Source: Aeromonas molluscorum 848
GTDB lineage: Bacteria > Pseudomonadota > Gammaproteobacteria > Enterobacterales > Aeromonadaceae
NCBI RefSeq assembly: GCF_000388115.1
Contig: NZ_AQGQ01000023.1
Coordinates: 1-33,745, forward strand
Direction: 5' to 3'
Length of the DNA: 33,745 nucleotides
Part shown: piece after piece, positions 1-8,023 of the stretch
Layout: every line of letters starts with the position of its first letter
How positions within the stretch are numbered: the stretch's first letter is position 1
Notes under the pieces: generated by a model
The model's database searches: none
Told to the model about the DNA's origin: nothing
What the model saw: the letters and a program-made list of their open reading frames with translations, nothing else
Program-made: the position numbers and the translations under genes

Positions 1-174
1 AGCCGCTCGCTCCAGCTCATGATGCGCCGCTTGAGTCTTTTCCCCTGGCTGCGTTGGCGCCCGCCGGAGGAACTCGGAGATCTTGGGGGACGCGGCCAGC
101 AAGAGCGCCATCTCCCCGGCAATCTCGCCCTCCTCCATCAGCAAGGCCAGGTCCATCATACCAATCTCGATCAT
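1..174 (-). CDS. viaA: ViaA (VWA-domain partner of RavA), N-terminal part, runs off the window
   Basis: Reading the minus strand from an ATG at 174-172 gives an open frame of 58 codons to the window edge. It begins MIEIGMMDLALLMEEGEI and continues with an amphipathic helical stretch (AGEMALLLAASPKISEFLRR). This resembles the N-terminus of E. coli ViaA (a helical region before a C-terminal VWA domain), and the position just downstream of ravA is where viaA is expected. The gap from the ravA stop is 104 nt, and a G-run lies just ahead of the ATG. The frame is open upstream to a stop at 235-237 without another ATG, so this start is the best choice. In E. coli, ViaA stimulates the RavA ATPase and the pair is linked to respiratory complexes and aminoglycoside sensitivity. 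The VWA domain lies outside the window, so the identification rests on context and the short N-terminus. Confidence 0.8.
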   Translation of the reverse strand, partial: MIEIGMMDLALLMEEGEIAGEMALLLAASPKISEFLRRAPTQPGEKTQAAHHELERAA

Positions 175-278
175 GGGGCCCCCAGGGTGCAGTACGCCGC
201 GCCAGTAACGCTCATGGCCCAGAACCGGGTGCAGTCAGCCGACAGGCCGGTGACGACAAGGTGCGCGGCGGCCACGAC

Positions 279-1892
279 TCAGACCCGCTCGCCAAACAGG
301 GCCAAACGCGCGTGCCAGCTGCGGGCATCCCCCTGCAACTGCCCCAGATCCCGGGCCAGGACGAAGAAACTCTCCTCCACCTTCTGCAACCACTCCTGAC
401 CGAGGAAGAGGTGGTTCTGCTGACGCTCATACAGGCTGCGTTGCCGACGCAGATCCTGGCTGAGGGTCTCGAGCTGGCCACTCAGCTCCTCGAGCGTCTG
501 ACGCCAGGGAGCGAGCACCACGGCAGGCAGGGGCTGCTGCCCCACCAGCACCAGCGGCACGCTCTGGCGCTGCACATCCAGCACGCCCAGGCGCAGTTGA
601 TCATCGAGCACCAGCTCGTAATGCCCCTCCGCCGGGCTGCCCAGGTGCCAGCCCACCAGCTTCTCGCCGGTGGGGTGCCAATGGGCAAGCCGGTGGCGAT
701 CGAACGCCAGGGTCTCGGTGAGCCGGGTCGGATCCTCGGCACCCAGCGCCGCAGGATAGAGCAGATGCAGGTGTACCTGCTTGCCAAAGGGCTGCGCCCC
801 CGTCAGTGGCAGCGCAATGCCGCGGGCGCGACGGCCGAACCACTGCTGACGCTGTCTGGCCTTGTGAGCCAGCCGCTGGGCCATCTCGCCTTGCAGCAGA
901 CGGAAACGCTCCTTGAGTTCGAGCAGCTGACGAGTGAGTGCAAGCTGACGGTAACAGTGCAGACGGGCAAACTCCCCCAGCATCTCCTGCAACGCCTCGC
1001 GGGAGGCCTCGTCATGCCAGAGGCAATCCTTGAACAGCAGCAGATCCAGAGGGACCACCTCCTCACGGCCATTGAAGAAGGCGCTGGCCTTGATCAGCCG
1101 CACCGCCTTCTTCCAGCGCCGATCCGACACATAGCAACTGTGGGCCAGCTGGCTGTCGAGCTGCTGGCGCAGTTGATAAATGAGCTCGAAGCAGCCATCG
1201 GGCAGGCGCACTTCGTCTATCTGTCCCTGCCAGGCGAGGTATTCGTCACTGCGGATCTGCACCGAGGCGGGCAGGTTCTGATGAGACTGGCCCTCGCTGG
1301 CCAGCATGGCCTGGAAGTTAGCCTTCTCCTGCACCCTGTCCAGCCAGATCCGCACCAGCATGCGATCGTAGAGCGCCTCCAGACCACTGTCCGGTGCTGG
1401 CAGTTCATTGGAGGCGGTGACCAGCAGGCGCATCGGGATGGGGTGCTGACTGTCACCGTTGCGAAACTGACGCTCGTTGATGGCGGTGAGCAGGGTGTTG
1501 AGGATGGCGGGACCCGCCTTCCAGATCTCGTCGAGAAACACCACCTCGGCCTCGGGCAGGTAACCTGCGGTGAGACGCAGGTACTTGCCCTCATCCTTCA
1601 GCGCCTGAATGGAAAGGGGGCCGAACACCTCTTCCGGGGTGCTGAAACGGGTCATGAGATATTCGAAGTGACGTGCCTCATGAAAGGCGAGCTTGAGGCG
1701 GCGGGCGATCAGACTCTTGGCGATACCGGGCGGTCCGAGCAAAAAGACACTCTCCCCGGAGAGGGCGGCCAGCAGCCCCAGACGCAAGGCATCCTGGCGC
1801 TCATACAATCCCTCCCCCAGAGCAGCCAACAGACGTGGCAAGCGCTCAGCGATGGCGTTAGCAGAGTGACTCTTCTGGGACAACAGCGGCAT
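279..1892 (-). CDS. ravA: RavA, MoxR-type AAA+ ATPase
   Basis: This is a 537-aa MoxR-family AAA+ ATPase. Walker A is GPPGIAKS at residues 53-60, Walker B VVFLDE at about 117-122, and a sensor-like TASNELP follows at about 159-165. The block from LLAALSGESVFLLGPPGIAK through the invariant TRFSTPEEVFGPLSIQALK closely matches E. coli RavA, and the C-terminal half contains the RavA-type discontinuous helical/beta arm. E. coli RavA (498 aa) forms hexamers, binds the inducible lysine decarboxylase LdcI and works with ViaA. I chose the ATG at 1892 because the family similarity begins there; an in-frame extension to 1997 would add 35 low-complexity residues. No strong ribosome-binding site precedes 1892 (only a GGAA), so the start is moderately certain. 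viaA follows on the same strand, forming the usual ravA-viaA unit. Confidence 0.95.
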   Translation of the reverse strand: MPLLSQKSHSANAIAERLPRLLAALGEGLYERQDALRLGLLAALSGESVFLLGPPGIAKSLIARRLKLAFHEARHFEYLMTRFSTPEEVFGPLSIQALKDEGKYLRLTAGYLPEAEVVFLDEIWKAGPAILNTLLTAINERQFRNGDSQHPIPMRLLVTASNELPAPDSGLEALYDRMLVRIWLDRVQEKANFQAMLASEGQSHQNLPASVQIRSDEYLAWQGQIDEVRLPDGCFELIYQLRQQLDSQLAHSCYVSDRRWKKAVRLIKASAFFNGREEVVPLDLLLFKDCLWHDEASREALQEMLGEFARLHCYRQLALTRQLLELKERFRLLQGEMAQRLAHKARQRQQWFGRRARGIALPLTGAQPFGKQVHLHLLYPAALGAEDPTRLTETLAFDRHRLAHWHPTGEKLVGWHLGSPAEGHYELVLDDQLRLGVLDVQRQSVPLVLVGQQPLPAVVLAPWRQTLEELSGQLETLSQDLRRQRSLYERQQNHLFLGQEWLQKVEESFFVLARDLGQLQGDARSWHARLALFGERV

Positions 1893-2053
1893 AGGCAAAT
1901 TCCGGCTCGAGATAGGGATGGGTGTTCCGGTCGGCAGCGTCGGTTCATGAGAAGAGGCGCCGGGTTTGGGGCTGCATAACGGCAAAGGGTGCAGCAAACT
2001 CCGTTCGAGTGTACCCTTCCTTGAGTTTTTTTTGCCAATCCAGAGTCAATCAG

Positions 2054-2506
2054 ATGCTAGATCCCTTACGCCAGGGCCTGCTCAGCCGCATGGGTATACA
2101 GGAGTGGCAAGTACGCCGCCCAGCCCTGCTGGGAGCCGAGCCAGTGCCCCCCCCCATGCCAGGCACCGCAGAAGCAGCCGCCAGCTCGCAGCCCAGCCCG
2201 TATCTGGCCGATCCACTTCCCGCGACCCAAAGCAGCCATGCCAAGCACGCCTTGCCTGCGGGTCGACTCTGGATAGTCGCCGATCGCCTGCCAGCCCCCA
2301 CCCTGCTGGCGGATGTCTGCCTGTTGCTGGGGTTCAGCCCCCAGGAGGTCAGTCTGGTTCCGAGCCTGACCCCTGGCATGGTGACGCCCTTGCTCTGGCT
2401 CGAGGAGGTCGATCCCGCCTGGCCCCAGGCACTGATCTGCCCGCTGCAACCCAGTGCGGCCCAGAAACGGGCACTCTGGCAACAGCTGCGCCAACGCCTG
2501 ACCTGA
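2054..2506 (+). CDS. holD: DNA polymerase III psi subunit
   Basis: This is a 150-aa protein beginning MLDPLRQGLLSRMGIQEWQVRRP, which matches the N-terminal signature of HolD (E. coli: QLQQLGITQWSLRRPG). A Pro/Ala-rich linker follows, then LWIVADRLPAP and LLADVCLLLGFSPQEV, corresponding to the psi core that contacts chi, and a C-terminal LWQQLRQRL. Psi bridges the clamp-loader chi subunit, which binds SSB, to the DnaX complex of the replicase. The gene lies 66 nt upstream of rimI, the same holD-rimI order as in E. coli. An in-frame upstream extension to 1922 exists but shows no family similarity. The Shine-Dalgarno is weak (CAGAG). The sequence is divergent, as HolD usually is, so context carries weight. 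Confidence 0.88.
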   Translation: MLDPLRQGLLSRMGIQEWQVRRPALLGAEPVPPPMPGTAEAAASSQPSPYLADPLPATQSSHAKHALPAGRLWIVADRLPAPTLLADVCLLLGFSPQEVSLVPSLTPGMVTPLLWLEEVDPAWPQALICPLQPSAAQKRALWQQLRQRLT

Positions 2507-2572
2507 GCCGTTGCCATTTTACCCGGCACCTTTCCATCGCCCAAGTTGCCCATCCCCAGTTTCGGAGTCCAG

Positions 2573-3034
2573 ATGTCTCAACCCCAGCCCGAATTTCGCC
2601 CTCTGCTGGAGAGCGATTTTGCCCTCATCTACCCCATAGAGCAGGCCGCACACCAGGAGCCCTGGAGCCAGGCCAATCTGCTCTCCTGCTTCGGGCCCCG
2701 CTACCTCAACGGCTTGCTGCTGGTGGCGGGGCGGCCCGCCGGTTTCTACATCTCGGATCTGGTGGCCGGAGACAGCTCGCTGATGAACATCTGCGTCCAT
2801 CCTGACTTTCAGGGCAAGGGATTGGGGCGGGCACTGCTGAGGGAATATCTGGCCAGCAGCAAGGCGAAAAAAGCCGAGGCCTGGTTCCTTGAGGTGCGGG
2901 CTGGCAACAAGGGCGCCATCGCCCTCTACGAGAGTGAAGGCTTCGCCGAGTATTGCCGCCGCGCCGACTACTACGGCACAGGCCCGGATCGGGAAGATGC
3001 CGTGCTGATGTCGCGGTTGTTCGACTTCGGCTAG
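2573..3034 (+). CDS. rimI: Ribosomal protein S18 alanine N-acetyltransferase
   Basis: This 153-aa GNAT acetyltransferase acetylates the N-terminal alanine of S18, whose gene rpsR is at 17274-17504 in this window. The acetyl-CoA loop is DFQGKGLGRALL (residues 78-89). The LEVRAGN motif carries Glu107, and IALYESEGF carries Tyr119, equivalent to the catalytic Glu and Tyr of E. coli RimI. PIEQAAHQEPWS near residue 21 and REDAVLM near the C-terminus are also RimI signatures. I placed the start at 2573 because GGAG lies 5 nt upstream; an in-frame ATG at 2546 has no such site. The gene follows holD and is convergent with the thioredoxin-like gene that ends at 3054. Confidence 0.93.
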   Translation: MSQPQPEFRPLLESDFALIYPIEQAAHQEPWSQANLLSCFGPRYLNGLLLVAGRPAGFYISDLVAGDSSLMNICVHPDFQGKGLGRALLREYLASSKAKKAEAWFLEVRAGNKGAIALYESEGFAEYCRRADYYGTGPDREDAVLMSRLFDFG

Positions 3035-3053
3035 TCGCTGACCCTGGCGCAAA

Positions 3054-3596
3054 TCAGGGCGCGAGGGCGCTGAAAGCGGGATCCTCCAGTGCCAGGGTGG
3101 TATGCAGCACGGCCTCGAAGCCGGCGGCCGACAGCGGCATGAAAAAACCACGCCGGTAAGTCACTCCAGGCATCCAGATCTGCTGAATATCCACCACTAT
3201 CTGCATCGGTTTGAGCGGGCCATCGGCCTGCTGCAAATAGATGCCGGGTGGCGTCGCGACCTTGGGGAAGCGACGCAGCACTCGTTCACTGCCATCTCCC
3301 GCATGCGGATTGAGGCGTACCTTGGCCAGCCCGGCCAGGGTGGAGGCCAACGCCGGATCCTGCCACAACCCCTTGTCGAGCAGTTTGCAACGCCGACACT
3401 TGTCCGATTCGATCACATAGAGCACCGCCATGCCGGACTCGCGGGCGAGCTGCTGGGCCCGTGCCACCCCCTGCTCTCCCTTGAGCCAGGGGTTGCCACT
3501 AACCAGTGCCTGCTGGTTCCACCAATACCAGCCCGCGCTCCCGGTCACCAGCAACAAGGCCAATAGCAGCCCCAACCATTTCCCCAGATTTTTCAT
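3054..3596 (-). CDS. Membrane-anchored thioredoxin-fold protein
   Basis: This 180-aa protein has an N-terminal hydrophobic segment (residues 7-26) that acts as an uncleaved anchor or signal peptide, so the rest is probably periplasmic. The segment AVLYVIESDKCRRCKLLDKG carries a Cys67-Arg-Arg-Cys70 motif at the thioredoxin active-site position, followed by WQDPALASTL, much like the C-terminal domain of DsbD and other thioredoxin_7-type proteins. A conserved cis-proline-type segment (VATPPGIYL) lies later. A thiol-disulfide role in the envelope is inferred; the substrate is unknown. GGAGG lies 8 nt before the ATG. The gene is divergent from the acyl-CoA synthetase at 3781 and convergent with rimI. 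I do not recognise a named gene. Confidence 0.75.
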   Translation of the reverse strand: MKNLGKWLGLLLALLLVTGSAGWYWWNQQALVSGNPWLKGEQGVARAQQLARESGMAVLYVIESDKCRRCKLLDKGLWQDPALASTLAGLAKVRLNPHAGDGSERVLRRFPKVATPPGIYLQQADGPLKPMQIVVDIQQIWMPGVTYRRGFFMPLSAAGFEAVLHTTLALEDPAFSALAP

Positions 3597-3684
3597 TGCT
3601 CTAGCCTCCGACGACCGCCTTTCCCAGTTATCGCCGATTTTGATTAATTTCGCAGCAAAATCCGATCTTCCTGATCCGGAACAA

Positions 3685-3715
3685 AACAGCGCACACTTGT
3701 AAGCCGTAATCTTAG
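3685..3715 (+). promoter_or_regulatory. Intergenic region with weak sigma70-like promoter for the acyl-CoA synthetase
   Basis: The 184-nt divergent gap 3597-3780 contains a TTGTAA ... TTACAC pair with about 16 nt between the hexamers, pointing toward the acyl-CoA synthetase gene. I did not see a convincing FadR operator. The assignment rests only on hexamer resemblance, and the coordinates are approximate. Confidence 0.3.
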
Positions 3716-3780
3716 AGTTTACACTCCAGCCCGATTTTCACGCCTCTGCCGGGCGTCTCTCTGTCATTGAGGATCTACGA

Positions 3781-5571
3781 ATGTCACAGCTGCATTTGGT
3801 TCATCTGCTTCGCGAACGCATCGCCCGTCTGGGTAATAAAGCCGCCCTGCGGGTGCAACAGGATGGCCAATGGCGTGCCATCGGCTGGCGCACCCTGGGT
3901 CAGGCCATGGACTATTGCGCCCAGGCGCTGATCCGGGCCGGTCATCAGGAGTGCGACATGGTCGGCATCTATGCCCGCAACATGCCGGAGTGGACCCAGG
4001 CCGACCTCGGCACCCTCGCCGCCCGCGGCGTCAGCGTGCCAATTTACCCCACCAGTACCCTGGATCAGCTGCGCTACATAGTGCGCGATGCCCGCATCAA
4101 GATACTGTTTGTCGGCGAGCAACCTCAGTTCGATCAGGCCCTGCAACTGCTCGAGCACGGCGAGATCCGCCAGATTGTGGCCCTCGATGGCAGCGTCGAT
4201 CTGCGTGGCTGCAAGCAGGCCAGCCACTTTCAGGCCTTCCTGGTTTCCGGCAACCATCCGGCCAGCGAACAAGCACTGCGGGAGCGCGAACGCCAATACC
4301 GCATGGATGACCTGCTGACCCTCATCTACACCTCGGGCACCACGGGTGAACCCAAGGGGGTCATGCTCGATTTTGCCAACATGGCCGCCTGCTTCGAGAT
4401 GCACAACAGTCGCCTGGATCTCAGCGAGCAGGATGTGTCGCTGTGCATGCTGCCGCTCAGCCATGTGTTCGAGCGTGCCTGGACCTACTACGTGCTCTAC
4501 TGCGGCGCCGAGAACGTCTACATCCGCGATCCCCAGAAGGTGATGGAGGTGATTGGCGAGGTGAAACCGACGGTGATGTGCGCCGTGCCCCGCCTTTACG
4601 AGAAGGCCTACGCCATGATCCAGGCCAAGGTCGCCCAGGCGCCAGCCCTTCGCCGCGCCCTGTTCGGCTGGGCCACCGGCGTCGGCAAGCAGATGGTGGC
4701 CACCCGCCAGGCGGGCAAGTCTGCCTCCCCCTGGCTGTATGTCCAGCTCGCCCTGGCCGAGCGCCTGGTGTTTCGCAAGCTGCGTGCCCGTTTCGGCGGT
4801 CGCACCCGCTTCCTGCCAGTGGCCGGCGCACGTCTGGCTGACGACGTGAATCTCTTCTTCCAGGCCATGGGGCTCAACCTCAAGTACGGCTACGGCATGA
4901 CGGAGACCACGGCCACCGTCTGCTGCTACGAAGATCAAGCATTCAAGCTGGGATCCATCGGTACCGCCCTCAATGGCATCGAGGTGAAACTCGGTGAGAA
5001 CAATGAGCTGCTGGTGCGCTCCCCGACCGTGATGCGCGGCTACTACAACAAGCCGCAAGCCACGGCCGAGGTGATGACCGAGGATGGCTTCCTGCGTACC
5101 GGCGATGCCGGGGAGCTCGACAGCCAGGGCAATATCTACTTTACCGAACGCCTCAAGGAGCTGATGAAGACCTCCAACGGCAAATACGTGGCCCCGCAAC
5201 TGGTGGAAGGGACCCTCGGCAAGGATCGCTTCATCGAGCAGATCGCCATCGTCGCCGACGCCCGCCACTTCGTCTCGGCGCTGATAGTGCCCTGCTTCGA
5301 GTCGCTGGAAGAGTACGCCCGCTCCATCAACCTGCAATACCAGTGCAAGACGGAGCTGCTGCGCCACTCCCGGGTGATGGAGTTCTTCGAGGCGCGCATC
5401 CAGGGCCTGCAGCAGGAGCTGGCCAAGTTCGAGCAGGTGAAGAAATTCACCCTGCTACCGATCGCCTTCTCCATGGAGCTCGGAGAGATCACCCCGACCA
5501 TGAAGCTGCGCCGCAAGATCATCGAGGCCAAGTATCAAGACGAGATCGAGGCGATGTACAGCCACGTCTAA
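3781..5571 (+). CDS. Long-chain fatty acid--CoA ligase (AMP-forming, FAA1-type)
   Basis: This 596-aa adenylate-forming enzyme activates fatty acids to acyl-CoA through an acyl-AMP intermediate. The nucleotide-binding motif YTSGTTGEPKG is at residues 183-193. The YGYGMTET motif is at 369-376, the ribose-binding Asp is in LRTGD (Asp442), the hinge motif is in YFTERLKELMKTSNGKYV, and the C-terminal catalytic lysine is probably Lys575 in TPTMKLRRK. The long C-terminal domain and the ERLKELMKTSNGKYVAP signature place it in the eukaryote-like FAA1/FadD15 group (COG1022) rather than with E. coli FadD. The start is supported by GAGGA at about 3769-3773. No other fatty-acid genes are adjacent, and the gene ends at a strong terminator. 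The exact chain-length preference cannot be read from sequence. Confidence 0.92.
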   Translation: MSQLHLVHLLRERIARLGNKAALRVQQDGQWRAIGWRTLGQAMDYCAQALIRAGHQECDMVGIYARNMPEWTQADLGTLAARGVSVPIYPTSTLDQLRYIVRDARIKILFVGEQPQFDQALQLLEHGEIRQIVALDGSVDLRGCKQASHFQAFLVSGNHPASEQALRERERQYRMDDLLTLIYTSGTTGEPKGVMLDFANMAACFEMHNSRLDLSEQDVSLCMLPLSHVFERAWTYYVLYCGAENVYIRDPQKVMEVIGEVKPTVMCAVPRLYEKAYAMIQAKVAQAPALRRALFGWATGVGKQMVATRQAGKSASPWLYVQLALAERLVFRKLRARFGGRTRFLPVAGARLADDVNLFFQAMGLNLKYGYGMTETTATVCCYEDQAFKLGSIGTALNGIEVKLGENNELLVRSPTVMRGYYNKPQATAEVMTEDGFLRTGDAGELDSQGNIYFTERLKELMKTSNGKYVAPQLVEGTLGKDRFIEQIAIVADARHFVSALIVPCFESLEEYARSINLQYQCKTELLRHSRVMEFFEARIQGLQQELAKFEQVKKFTLLPIAFSMELGEITPTMKLRRKIIEAKYQDEIEAMYSHV

Positions 5572-5593
5572 ATTCGAAGGCCACGCCATGGAC

Positions 5594-5627
5594 AACGCCG
5601 CAGGCCCTCAAGGCCCTGCGGCGTTTT
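5594..5627 (+). terminator. Rho-independent terminator after the acyl-CoA synthetase gene
   Basis: An 11-bp stem (AACGCCGCAGG pairing with CCTGCGGCGTT) is followed directly by a T-run, 22 nt after the stop codon of the plus-strand gene ending at 5571. Confidence 0.9.
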
Positions 5628-5647
5628 CATATGCACTTCAAGGTATT

Positions 5648-5713
5648 GAATGACCCATTCAGCTCATGTCAGCTAAGGAGTCGTACCATGACGTCATAAC
5701 AGACGGGTCATTC
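5648..5713 (+). repeat. Spaced inverted repeat enclosing a three-codon minimal ORF
   Basis: GAATGACCC at 5648-5656 is repeated inverted as GGGTCATTC at 5705-5713. The 48 nt between contain AAGGAG followed after 7 nt by ATG ACG TCA TAA (5688-5699), i.e. a ribosome-binding site and a complete Met-Thr-Ser reading frame. The core ATGACGTCAT is itself palindromic. This lies 50-115 nt before the kinase gene at 5763 and could be a leader or operator region; function unknown. Confidence 0.4.
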
Positions 5714-5762
5714 TTGTCATCTCGTCAAGCCAGGCTCGCACCACTCTCAGAGCACCTCTTTT

Positions 5763-6476
5763 ATGAAGCTGACCTCACTCGAATTCGATGGCCAAACCCA
5801 TCACTACCTGCTGTTTCATGACCAACTGCAGCTGCCTCGCTGGTCTCTGGACAAGACTCAGGATACCGCCCACTTCGAACAAGTCGGCAGCAGCCTGTTT
5901 CGTCGTCACAACGCAAGCCACTCCCTGTGCAAGCTGGTTGCCGACAAGCACCCCCGCTGGTCTCTGGCCTGGTTGTGCCGGGACCAACTCGGCAAGCGGC
6001 TCATTGGCCACATCGACGCCCTGCGTGAATGGCGCAGCAACCGTATCCTGCGCAATGTCGGCCTCAATGTGGTGCCTTGCCAGGCTGCCGGGATCGCCAT
6101 CAATCCCCTCAATCCCCTCGCCTCTTTCCTGGCGGTGCAGTATCTGCAAGATGCCATTTCGGGGGAGGATTACTTTCTCGGCGCCGACGAGGCACAACGT
6201 CTCGCCCTGTTACGTCGGCTCGCCAAGGAGATTGCCATCCTGGCCAGCCACGGTTACTGTCATCGGGATCTCCACTTTGGCAATCTGATGATTGATCCCA
6301 TGGGGGAGATCATCTGGATTGATACCCATGTCCGTCGCCTGCCCTTTGGCGTCAAGGCACGCCAGCAGTGCCTGGCAGCCACGCTCAAACCCGGCAAGCT
6401 GCATGGGGAGAGCTATCGCAACTATCTCTTGCAGCAGCTTGCGCGCCTTGCCCCCCTGGCCCCAGTGCGCCACTGA
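5763..6476 (+). CDS. Small lipopolysaccharide-kinase (WaaP/Kdo kinase)-like protein
   Basis: This 237-aa protein has a minimal protein-kinase-like core. The catalytic loop is HRDLHFGN (residues 167-174, with Asp169 and Asn174), and IIWIDTH follows with a probable metal-binding Asp187, as in WaaP, KdkA, InaA and related sugar/LPS kinases. Lys57 in SLCKLVADK is a candidate for the ATP-phosphate lysine, and EWRSNRILRNVGL resembles the N-lobe/hinge of these kinases. It probably phosphorylates a small molecule or LPS core sugar in the cytoplasm, but the substrate cannot be told. It follows the acyl-CoA synthetase terminator and has its own leader; the Shine-Dalgarno of the annotated ATG is poor. 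It is convergent with the DUF4432 gene, with a shared terminator between. It is not next to an LPS-core cluster. Confidence 0.75.
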   Translation: MKLTSLEFDGQTHHYLLFHDQLQLPRWSLDKTQDTAHFEQVGSSLFRRHNASHSLCKLVADKHPRWSLAWLCRDQLGKRLIGHIDALREWRSNRILRNVGLNVVPCQAAGIAINPLNPLASFLAVQYLQDAISGEDYFLGADEAQRLALLRRLAKEIAILASHGYCHRDLHFGNLMIDPMGEIIWIDTHVRRLPFGVKARQQCLAATLKPGKLHGESYRNYLLQQLARLAPLAPVRH

Positions 6477-6496
6477 CTCAGCCCTGGCCAGGCCAT

Positions 6497-6525
6497 AAAA
6501 AGCCGCTCATCTGAGCGGCTTTTTG
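6497..6525. terminator. Bidirectional rho-independent terminator
   Basis: AGCCGCTCA and TGAGCGGCT form a hairpin flanked by an A-run on one side and TTTTT on the other, between the stops of the convergent kinase gene (6476) and DUF4432 gene (6541). It suits both strands. Confidence 0.9.
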
Positions 6526-6540
6526 CTATGCGTCTGCCAC

Positions 6541-7755
6541 TCAGGGCAGTTTGACCAGGGACTGCTCACGCAATTCTGTGGGGCGGCCGGCCTGGATCTT
6601 CTCCACCTGGGCCAGGGCCTGCTTCACCTCTTCCCCATTGCGCAGCAGGCGATAGGTCAGATCAAAGGTCTTGGTCTCCCCCGGCTGGATCTTGGGCACC
6701 AGCCCCAGCGGACGCTGGTACTTGGTGCTGTAGGCATAGCTGGTGCCGGGCTCGATACCGGTCACATAGCCCTGGGCCCGGGTGTCTGTGTTCTTCCACA
6801 GGGTCAACACAGGCAGCTGGTGCGTGTTGTAACCCACAGCCACCCCGACATTGCCCGCTTTGTTGTTGAGCACCGCCAGGGTATTGCCCTCGGCGTCGCT
6901 GTAGGGCACCAGGTTGAACACCATCTCGTCGAAGCCCTTGGTCGGCCCCAGGTAGGTTTGCCAGCCCTTGAGCCCCGCCTTGGCGTAGTCGTTGAACGGG
7001 GAGATCTGTTTCACCGGGGTGCTGACCCGCGCCCCCTCCTCCAGGATGGGCGCCCCGAAGTTGCCGTGATAGATGATCTGGTACTCGTTTTCGTAGTCGG
7101 CATGGTTGGTCAGCTTATCCTGCAGGGCAAATTCCGCCTGACCCGGCACCACGCTCAGCTGGGTCCAGGTGACCAGCTCGCTCATCTTGAAGGTGCGCTC
7201 ATCCACCCTGCCCCGCACATGGATGGCGTAGGGCGGCTCTTCATCCACGGTCACGCTGACCACAGACGCCGGTATGTTCTGCACCCGGCCGTGCAGGCTC
7301 TTGAGGCGGCCATCGTCATCCACCCCGGGGTGGCCGGTCCACTCATAGCCGCAGCGTACCAGCATCTCGTTGAAGCCATCGAGCCAGCCGAGACCCCCGC
7401 GGCTCTCCAGATCGATGAAGGCCGGGTTGACCACCTCCTTGACCGGGGAATCCCAACCGAGGCGCACATCGGCCCCCTTGACCTCCTTGATCCCCATGCC
7501 ACGGGTCGGCACCAAGGTGATCTTCATCACCCCGTTGTCGACGATGAGCAGATCGACCCCCTCCTGGCGCCCGCCGTGCAGACGCCTCTTCTCGATGGAG
7601 AAGGGCACCGGGCTCTTGATGCCGAGCTTGTCGCTGCTGATCTTCCAGTCCCCCACATCCAGCCCCTGCTGGGAGTCGGTCAGCAAAAATTCGGCGGCCT
7701 GGCCAGAGCTAGCGCCCAGGGCGAGCAGCACGGCAATGGAGAGTCTCTTCAACAT
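6541..7755 (-). CDS. Exported DUF4432 (aldose 1-epimerase-like) protein
   Basis: This 404-aa protein has a signal peptide (hydrophobic core at about residues 5-15, likely cleaved after GQA near residue 20). The mature part has the galactose-mutarotase-like beta-sandwich pattern of the DUF4432/aldose-epimerase group: ITLVPTRGMGI, GLGWLDGFNEMLVRCG, HGRVQNIPAS and YHGNFGAPILEEG, with conserved His, Glu and Arg residues that would line a sugar site. A periplasmic carbohydrate-binding or epimerase role is inferred; the substrate is unknown. The ATG has AGGA about 7 nt upstream. The gene stands alone, and very similar terminator hairpins lie on both sides of it (6497-6525 and 7978-8001). The 268-nt gap to gshA contains nothing else I recognise apart from that second hairpin. 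Confidence 0.85.
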   Translation of the reverse strand: MLKRLSIAVLLALGASSGQAAEFLLTDSQQGLDVGDWKISSDKLGIKSPVPFSIEKRRLHGGRQEGVDLLIVDNGVMKITLVPTRGMGIKEVKGADVRLGWDSPVKEVVNPAFIDLESRGGLGWLDGFNEMLVRCGYEWTGHPGVDDDGRLKSLHGRVQNIPASVVSVTVDEEPPYAIHVRGRVDERTFKMSELVTWTQLSVVPGQAEFALQDKLTNHADYENEYQIIYHGNFGAPILEEGARVSTPVKQISPFNDYAKAGLKGWQTYLGPTKGFDEMVFNLVPYSDAEGNTLAVLNNKAGNVGVAVGYNTHQLPVLTLWKNTDTRAQGYVTGIEPGTSYAYSTKYQRPLGLVPKIQPGETKTFDLTYRLLRNGEEVKQALAQVEKIQAGRPTELREQSLVKLP

Positions 7756-7977
7756 GGCTTTATCCTCGTGTCTCTTGTTCTTGTGAGTGGTTTTCGTGAA
7801 AGCTGAATCGTTTCAGTGATCGAAAACTAGGCGCCTGGCGCACCAGACTCAAGGGACAAAAGGAGGAAATGTGAGCCGTTTGACAATAAAAGCGTCTATC
7901 GGCTTGCTGAAGTGAAGGCTGACTCACACTTCTTTTTTTCGGATAACAGAGCGGCCAGGAAGACGACTCTCGGCCAT

Positions 7978-8001
7978 AAAAAAGCCGCTCATTGAGCGGC
8001 T
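7978..8001 (-). terminator. Rho-independent terminator of gshA
   Basis: On the minus strand GCCGCTC-AAT-GAGCGGC is followed by TTTTTT, beginning 22 nt after the gshA stop at 8024. It closely resembles the hairpin at 6497-6525, including the adjacent GGCCATAAAA context. Confidence 0.92.
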
Positions 8002-8023
8002 CTGTCATGGTGATGCTGACGGA

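Noticed and set aside
54-1979. Long plus-strand open frame (about 640 aa) opposite ravA
   Set aside because: It is antisense to ravA, whose motifs and family similarity are clear; the antisense product is low-complexity and unlike any protein family.
3042-3059. Small inverted repeat CCCTG...CAGGG between rimI and the thioredoxin-like gene
   Set aside because: Only 5 bp, no T-run, overlaps the end of a coding region.
3597-3780. FadR operator upstream of the acyl-CoA synthetase
   Set aside because: No sequence close to the FadR consensus was seen.
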